From positions 1 through 10,916 of the forward strand of contig JAPLUP010000175.1 in NCBI GenBank assembly GCA_026397575.1: DNA of 10,916 bases, written 5' to 3'. Positions 7,094 to 10,916 of this stretch are shown one piece after another. This DNA comes from Candidatus Zixiibacteriota bacterium (GTDB lineage: Bacteria; Zixibacteria; MSB-5A5; CAIYYT01). The translations under genes were made by a program, and so were the position numbers. Within the stretch, counting starts at the first letter, position 1. Each line of letters starts with the position of its first letter. The notes beneath the pieces were generated by a model, which did no database searches, had not been told where the DNA came from, and saw only the letters and a list, made by a program, of their open reading frames with translations.

Positions 7094-8688
7094 AATTTGA
7101 CTTCCTTGTCATCGGTTCCGGAATCGCAGGACTATCGTACGCGCTCAAAGCTTCGTCGTTGGGTAGTGTGGCGGTAATCACCAAAAAGCGCAAAAGCGAT
7201 TCCAACACCAACTATGCCCAGGGTGGCATCGCGGCGGTGATGTCGCCAACCGACAGCTTTGAGAAGCACATTGCCGATACTCTCACCACCGGCTGCGGGT
7301 TATCGCATCCCGATATAGTCGAACGAATCGTTAAGAACGGCCCGGAGTGTATTGCGGAGTTGATCTCACTGGGAGTGCAATTCTCCCGCGAACAGCACCT
7401 GAAAGCCGAGCAACTTGAACTCTCGCGCGAAGGCGGTCACTCTGAGCGAAGGGTCGTGCATGCCGCCGATTTCACCGGCCGGGAGATCGAGAAAACGCTC
7501 CTGGAGCGCGTGCACGAAAACGCCAACATCACTCTATACGAGAACCACATTGCGGTAGATTTGATCACCATCGAAGCCGCCGGCGGGAAGCAGTGTGTCG
7601 GCGCCACCTGTCTCGACAGTCGCAGTCATCATGCGCGCGACTTCTACGCCGGGTCGGTGCTGCTGGCGACCGGAGGCGAAGGCGTCGTCTACAAGCATAC
7701 GACCAATCCCCCTATTGCCACCGGTGATGGTGTGGCCATGGCGTACCGCGCGGGCGCATCCGTTTCCAATATGGAATTTATACAATTCCATCCGACGACT
7801 CTGTATCATCCTGACGGCAATTCGTTCCTGATTTCGGAAGCCGTCCGTGGCGAGGGAGCATTGCTTCTTACTCGACGCGGCGAACGCTTTATGCACAAGT
7901 ATCACGCGATGGCCGAGTTGGCGCCGCGCGATGCCGTAGCGCGCGCGATTGATGCCGAGCTTAAAGCGTCGGGTGACCTGTACGTCTATCTCGACATGAC
8001 TCATCTCGGCAGCGAGTTCATTAAAGTGCGGTTTCCGCAAATTTACCAAACTTGCCTTGAGCTTGGTATCGATGTCACCAAAGAGCGGATTCCGGTCGTA
8101 CCGGCGGCGCATTACTGCTGCGGCGGTGTCAGAACCGATCCAGATGGTCGCACCGACATCAAGTCGCTCTTTGCCTGCGGCGAAGTTGCCATGACCGGCA
8201 TGCACGGAGCCAATCGACTTGCCTCCAATTCGCTACTGGAAGCCATCGCCACCGCTCGCTTTGCGGCTAACGTTGCCGAAGTGGTCGACATCTCACGGTT
8301 CATCGATGACGTCGCTCGCACACGTCGAGAGGATGGAGTTGGCGAACGGCTGAAACGCAAGGAGCGGGTGCTGTTGGAGCATGATCGCAGCGAGCTGTTG
8401 AACCTGATGTGGGATTATGTCGGGGTCGTGCGCTCCGACTATCGACTCAACCGCGCGCAGGAGCGGGTCAGCATTTTGGCTCGCGATATCGAAGACTATG
8501 TCCGGACCAGAGGGTTGAGCTACGAAGCCACCGAACTGCGCAATCTGGCAACCTGCGCCAAACTGATAGTTGATTTCGCGCTGGAGCGCAAAGAATCGCG
8601 CGGACTGCACTATAACAACGATCATCCCGAAACCGACGACATCAACTGGAAACGTGAGTTGACGCGCAAAGAAGACAGGTGGCTATGA
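7090..8688 (+). CDS. nadB: L-aspartate oxidase
   Basis: NadB (532 residues) is a soluble FAD enzyme that oxidises L-aspartate to iminoaspartate, which NadA then turns into quinolinate for NAD synthesis. It has the FAD-binding DFLVIGSGIAGLSYALK (4-20), NTNYAQGGIAAV (39-50), SREGGHSERRVVHAADFTGR (from 112), MEFIQFHPTTLYHP (228-241), ELAPRDAVARAID (276-288), HYCCGGVRTDPDGRT (341-355) and GANRLASNSLLEA (373-385). His234, Arg280, His341 and Arg376 line up with E. coli His244, Arg290, His351 and Arg386, and the Glu in EGGHS is present, which favours NadB over succinate dehydrogenase or fumarate reductase flavoproteins. The C-terminal helical domain ends with ESRGLHYNNDHPE. The start chosen is TTG at 7090 (TTGA overlap, like the other junctions; GAGGTG 8 nt upstream); the adjacent TTG at 7087 would add one residue. 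nadA and nadC are not in the window. Confidence 0.96.
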   Translation: MKFDFLVIGSGIAGLSYALKASSLGSVAVITKKRKSDSNTNYAQGGIAAVMSPTDSFEKHIADTLTTGCGLSHPDIVERIVKNGPECIAELISLGVQFSREQHLKAEQLELSREGGHSERRVVHAADFTGREIEKTLLERVHENANITLYENHIAVDLITIEAAGGKQCVGATCLDSRSHHARDFYAGSVLLATGGEGVVYKHTTNPPIATGDGVAMAYRAGASVSNMEFIQFHPTTLYHPDGNSFLISEAVRGEGALLLTRRGERFMHKYHAMAELAPRDAVARAIDAELKASGDLYVYLDMTHLGSEFIKVRFPQIYQTCLELGIDVTKERIPVVPAAHYCCGGVRTDPDGRTDIKSLFACGEVAMTGMHGANRLASNSLLEAIATARFAANVAEVVDISRFIDDVARTRREDGVGERLKRKERVLLEHDRSELLNLMWDYVGVVRSDYRLNRAQERVSILARDIEDYVRTRGLSYEATELRNLATCAKLIVDFALERKESRGLHYNNDHPETDDINWKRELTRKEDRWL

Positions 8689-10229
8689 CGGCACAAGCAA
8701 ACGAATTGATTCTGATTCTCGATTTCGGCTCGCAGTACACCCAACTGATTGCCCGCCGGGTTCGCGAGAAACATGTCTACTGCGAGATTCATCCCTGCAA
8801 CGTCGCGTTCGAGAAGTTGAGTAACCGCAACATCAGGGGCATCATCCTTTCCGGCGGACCGGCATCCGTGTTGGAACCGAGCGCTCCCAACGCCGATCGG
8901 CGGTTCTTTGACCTGAAGGTTCCCGTGCTTGGTGTCTGCTACGGTATGCAGTTGGTCGCCAGGGAGTATGGAGGCAGGTTGCTCCGCAGTGAATCGCGCG
9001 AGTACGGTCGCGCAGTAATCAAAGCCGACACTTCCTCACGCCTGTTTCGTGGGACGACTTCGCAGTCAACCGTGTGGATGAGTCATGGCGATACGATCAG
9101 CGTGATCCCAAATGGATTTGTCGCTACGGCTTCAACCACGGATGTCGCTGTCGCGGCAATGGAAAATCCTTCGATATCAATCTATTGCTTGCAGTTTCAT
9201 CCGGAAGTTGTCCATACCGAGCAGGGGCGCACGATCCTGCACAATTTCCTTCACGATATCTGCGGGGTCAGAGGTGATTGGACGATGACTTCGTTTGTCG
9301 AGCGCACGATTGCCGACATTCGCAGCCGTGTGGGGGAAAGCAAGGTCATCCTCGGAATCTCTGGCGGCGTTGATTCGGCGGTTGCCGGGTTGTTGCTACG
9401 GCGCGCGATCGGAGACAGGCTGATCGCCGTGTTTGTGGATAACGGCCTCTTGCGCCTTAATGAGGAAAACGACGTGCTGGATGCGCTCGAACATCTCGAC
9501 CTGCATGTCAAACGCGTCAATGCCGGGCAACAATTCCTCAGCGAGTTGAAGGGGGTCACCGATCCTGAGACAAAGCGCAAGATCATCGGCCGTCTGTTTA
9601 TTGAAGTGTTCGAACGTGAGGCCAAACGCTACGGCGATATCAGATTCCTCGCGCAGGGGACGTTGTATCCCGATGTGATAGAATCGGTCTCGTTTAAGGG
9701 GCCGTCAGCGACGATCAAATCGCATCACAATGTCGGAGGACTTCCGGAGAAAATGCATCTGGAATTGGTAGAACCGCTGCGCGAGCTGTTTAAGGATGAA
9801 GTGCGCGAGATCGGAACGCAACTCGGATTGGCGCATCATATTCTCATGCGTCATCCGTTCCCCGGACCCGGACTGGCAGTGCGGGTGCTCGGCGAGATCA
9901 CACCGGAACGTCTCGATATCCTGCGCAAAGTGGACGCCATTTTCATCGACCTGCTGCGCAAACGCAACCTATACGAAGAAATCTGGCAGGCGTTTTCGAC
10001 GCTGTTGCCGATTCGTACCGTTGGGGTAATGGGGGATGAACGCACCTATGACTATGTCATCGCACTGCGCGCAGTGACCTCGATGGACGGAATGACCGCC
10101 GACTGGGCGAAGATTCCGCATGAGGTTCTGGGTGAGGCGTCGAGTCTGATCATCAACAACGTCAAAGGTGTCAACCGCGTCGTCTACGATATCAGTTCGA
10201 AACCACCCGCAACGATTGAGTGGGAGTAG
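8685..10229 (+). CDS. guaA: GMP synthase (glutamine-hydrolysing)
   Basis: GuaA (514 residues) converts XMP, ATP and glutamine to GMP in the cytoplasm. Residues 1 to about 195 are a class I glutamine amidotransferase: ILDFGSQYTQLIARRVRE (11-28), the nucleophile Cys85 in GVCYGMQ, and His172/Glu174 in QFHPEV. Residues about 200-395 are the ATP pyrophosphatase domain with the PP-loop SGGVDS (226-231) and FLAQGTLYPDVIES (321-334). The C-terminal dimerisation and XMP-binding domain shows HNVGGLPEKM (348-357), RHPFPGPGLAVR (389-400), GVMGDERTYDYVIALRAV (447-464) and the family-typical end PPATIEWE. The ATG at 8685 overlaps the nadB stop as ATGA, with AGGTGG just upstream; a GTG at 8679 in frame would add two residues but is less likely. 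It is the last gene of the run. Its link to lipid A is positional only. Confidence 0.97.
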   Translation: MTAQANELILILDFGSQYTQLIARRVREKHVYCEIHPCNVAFEKLSNRNIRGIILSGGPASVLEPSAPNADRRFFDLKVPVLGVCYGMQLVAREYGGRLLRSESREYGRAVIKADTSSRLFRGTTSQSTVWMSHGDTISVIPNGFVATASTTDVAVAAMENPSISIYCLQFHPEVVHTEQGRTILHNFLHDICGVRGDWTMTSFVERTIADIRSRVGESKVILGISGGVDSAVAGLLLRRAIGDRLIAVFVDNGLLRLNEENDVLDALEHLDLHVKRVNAGQQFLSELKGVTDPETKRKIIGRLFIEVFEREAKRYGDIRFLAQGTLYPDVIESVSFKGPSATIKSHHNVGGLPEKMHLELVEPLRELFKDEVREIGTQLGLAHHILMRHPFPGPGLAVRVLGEITPERLDILRKVDAIFIDLLRKRNLYEEIWQAFSTLLPIRTVGVMGDERTYDYVIALRAVTSMDGMTADWAKIPHEVLGEASSLIINNVKGVNRVVYDISSKPPATIEWE

Positions 10230-10243
10230 ACCCAACTCAATTT
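10215..10243 (+). terminator. Possible weak intrinsic terminator overlapping the guaA stop
   Basis: ATTGAGT plus GGG (10215-10224), a 6-nt loop AGTAGA and CCC plus ACTCAAT (10231-10241) form a 10-bp stem with one bulged A at 10234. The left arm is part of the last guaA codons. Only three T residues (10241-10243) follow before the run is broken, so termination by this hairpin alone would be weak; it may instead protect the 3' end of the transcript. Confidence 0.4.
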
Positions 10244-10363
10244 ACAATGTCAAAGAACAAGCGGGCCTAGGCCGTCAGCTGGCAGGCGGATGGTTGGCCT
10301 GTTTGATTCTGGGTTCCCGATCGTGTTTTGATAGTCGTATCGCGCCGAAGACACACCCCTTAG

Positions 10364-10381
10364 TCCCCTCTCAAGAGGGGA
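10364..10381. repeat. C/G-run palindrome
   Basis: TCCCCTCT (10364-10371) and AGAGGGGA (10374-10381) are perfect inverted copies separated only by CA, so the real hairpin would have a slightly opened tip. No T-run follows, which argues against an intrinsic terminator. It reads like a copy of a dispersed palindromic repeat, but only this copy is in the window. Confidence 0.55.
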
Positions 10382-10410
10382 TGGGAGCATGGCAGGTGCG
10401 GGCGAACGAA

Positions 10411-10431
10411 GTGTCCCCATAGGGGAAACAC
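10411..10431. repeat. Hairpin GTGTCCCC / GGGGAAACAC
   Basis: GTGTCCCC (10411-10418), loop ATA, then GGGG and ACAC (10422-10425 and 10428-10431) with a two-base AA bulge. It lies 30 bases after the palindrome ending at 10381 and shares its CCCC/GGGG core, so the two may be halves of one repeat module. Confidence 0.5.
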
Positions 10432-10701
10432 GTGCGAAAACGACAGGATCAAGTCATCCGTCAAATCGCCAAAGAGCCGGAACGGGTTGCGGGGAAAAGG
10501 GGACGCTCCTCCATTGAATCATCGACATCGCAAACGTCCGCTATTGTAGCGAGGTCGATCGGACTCACGGTTGTCACGATACGCTCTATTACTGGGTTCC
10601 AGTTGACGGCGTTAACTGTTCTTGCGAAGCTTTCGTCATGACAGGTTTGACCCAAATCGAAGACGATCACAACGGAAGACATACGAGACCCATCAAAAGT
10701 A

Positions 10702-10712
10702 GATGGGGCACC
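10702..10712 (+). repeat. Direct repeat GATGGGGCACC, copy 1
   Basis: The 11-mer GATGGGGCACC occurs here and again at 10901-10911, 199 bases downstream in the same orientation, bracketing the hairpin cluster. Eleven bases twice in 700 is more than chance would usually give, but the repeat is short. Confidence 0.5.
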
Positions 10713-10734
10713 GTTGCTTTGATGTGTTGGACGC

Positions 10735-10757
10735 GTAGGGGCGAGGTTTCCTGGCCC
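10735..10757. repeat. GTAGGGGC-type hairpin, copy 1 (degenerate)
   Basis: GTAGGGGCGAGG, loop TTT, CCTGGCCC: arms 10739-10746 and 10750-10757 pair with one mismatch. The GTAGGGGC end points right, opposite to the two copies downstream, which end in GCCCCTAC. Confidence 0.6.
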
Positions 10758-10776
10758 GATTGTTACATGTCGGTCA

Positions 10777-10811
10777 ATCCCGTGGGCGCGGAGACCGCGC
10801 CCCTACGGGAT
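10777..10811. repeat. GTAGGGGC-type hairpin, copy 2 (reverse orientation)
   Basis: ATCCCGT plus GGGCGCGG (10777-10791), loop AGA, CCGCGCCC (10795-10802), a two-base CT bulge and ACGGGAT (10805-10811): 15 paired bases. It shares the 14-mer GCGCCCCTACGGGA (10797-10810) with copy 3. Confidence 0.75.
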
Positions 10812-10818
10812 GGACGGA

Positions 10819-10844
10819 GCCGTCAGGAAAGGATTCCTGACGGC
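10819..10844. repeat. Perfect 11-bp hairpin with a 4-base loop
   Basis: GCCGTCAGGAA (10819-10829), loop AGGA, TTCCTGACGGC (10834-10844), with no mismatch. It is unrelated in sequence to the GTAGGGGC hairpins on either side. The following bases are G/C-rich with no T-run, so it is not a typical terminator. Confidence 0.8.
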
Positions 10845-10846
10845 GC

Positions 10847-10874
10847 GGGCGCACAGCCGTGCGCCCCTACGGGA
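10847..10874. repeat. GTAGGGGC-type hairpin, copy 3 (reverse orientation)
   Basis: GGGCGCAC (10847-10854), loop AGCC, GTGCGCCC (10859-10866), a perfect 8-bp stem, followed by CTACGGGA. The 14-mer GCGCCCCTACGGGA (10861-10874) repeats that of copy 2, 64 bases further on, while the stem bases next to the loop differ. Confidence 0.75.
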
Positions 10875-10883
10875 ACAAACCCA

Positions 10884-10905
10884 CCGTCCGGCGGTTGCCG
10901 GATGG
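10884..10905. repeat. Hairpin CCGTCCGGC / GCCGGATGG
   Basis: Arms 10884-10892 and 10897-10905 pair over nine positions with one G-T wobble around a GGTT loop. Its right arm runs into the second GATGGGGCACC copy (10901-10911). The window ends a few bases later with CCTGTA, so the array may continue. Confidence 0.65.
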
Positions 10906-10911
10906 GGCACC
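10901..10911 (+). repeat. Direct repeat GATGGGGCACC, copy 2
   Basis: Second copy of the 11-mer at 10702-10712, in the same orientation and overlapping the right arm of the last hairpin. It could mark the edge of a repeat module about 200 bases long. Confidence 0.5.
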
Positions 10912-10916
10912 CTGTA

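Larger units (their letters stand above)
10230..10916. other. 687-base region after guaA with no convincing gene, rich in palindromes
   Basis: No reading frame here shows a recognisable protein. The longest candidates are two short frames overlapping on opposite strands, 10432-10641 (plus, 69 residues) and 10461-10682 (minus, 73 residues); neither has a good ribosome site or a motif I know. The region has a 10-bp palindrome GGCCTAGGCC at 10264-10273, two C/G-run hairpins at 10364-10381 and 10411-10431, a roughly 250-base stretch without obvious hairpins, and then a cluster of five hairpins from 10735 to 10905. The first part could be a decayed gene or long untranslated tail; the rest looks like dispersed intergenic repeats of the REP/BIME or MITE sort. 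Confidence 0.7.

Noticed and set aside
7534..8205. 223-codon minus-strand frame opposite nadB
   Set aside because: Lies entirely within the strongly conserved nadB sequence; no domain recognised.
10168..10422. 84-codon plus-strand frame across the guaA end and the C/G-run palindrome
   Set aside because: Starts within guaA in another frame and its second half is repeat DNA; no ribosome site or motif.
10819..10844. Intrinsic terminator for the operon
   Set aside because: The stem is strong, but the sequence after it is G/C-rich with no T-run, and it lies about 600 bases past guaA.
10735..10916. CRISPR array
   Set aside because: The shared 14-mer occurs only twice, spacing is irregular, the intervening sequence is itself palindromic and no cas gene is present.
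10230..10916. tRNA, rRNA or known riboswitch
   Set aside because: No cloverleaf with a T-loop GTTCGA-type motif, no rRNA signature, and no riboswitch core could be recognised by eye.

Overview
This window looks like chromosomal DNA from a Gram-negative, lipopolysaccharide-making bacterium. It is dominated by one tightly packed rightward operon for the cytoplasmic and inner-membrane steps of lipid A-Kdo synthesis, with two housekeeping genes at its end. The fusion of LpxC to FabZ in one polypeptide is typical of Bacteroidetes and related FCB-group lineages. The frequent TTG/GTG starts and the 'GTAGGGGC' palindromes downstream fit an uncultured FCB-type candidate phylum better than classical Bacteroides. 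That placement is an inference from gene architecture only; no phylogeny could be run.

Layout. Bases 1-239 (minus strand) hold the 5' part of an exported cyclophilin-type peptidyl-prolyl isomerase, cut by the window edge. Bases 240-439 are a divergent intergenic region with a good sigma70-like promoter candidate in each direction. From 440 to 10229 run eight plus-strand genes: lpxC/fabZ fusion, lpxA, a Gfo/Idh/MocA oxidoreductase (gnnA-like), lpxB, waaA (kdtA), lpxK, nadB and guaA. Five of the seven junctions are 4-nt NTGA start/stop overlaps (ATGA, TTGA, GTGA, TTGA, ATGA) and the other two are gaps of 5 and 7 nt, so translation is very probably coupled along the operon. Bases 10230-10916 contain no convincing gene. 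They start with a weak terminator-like hairpin and are otherwise filled with palindromes, including a cluster of five hairpins in the last about 180 bases, two of which share the 14-mer GCGCCCCTACGGGA.

How the genes work together. LpxA acylates the UDP-sugar at position 3, LpxC deacetylates it, FabZ supplies the elongation cycle that makes the acyl-ACP donors, LpxB joins two sugars into the disaccharide, LpxK phosphorylates at 4', and WaaA adds Kdo. LpxD and the UDP-diacylglucosamine pyrophosphatase (LpxH, LpxI or LpxG) are not in the window. The oxidoreductase sits exactly where gnnA-gnnB lie in Acidithiobacillus (between lpxA and lpxB), but no aminotransferase partner is here. NadB (first step of NAD synthesis from aspartate) and GuaA (XMP to GMP) have no direct role in lipid A and look like co-transcribed passengers.

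I found no strong evidence of a wholly new system. The points most worth a second look are the oxidoreductase without a partner, the unusual motif variants in WaaA, the six-codon minigene over the lpxK start, and the palindrome cluster after guaA.
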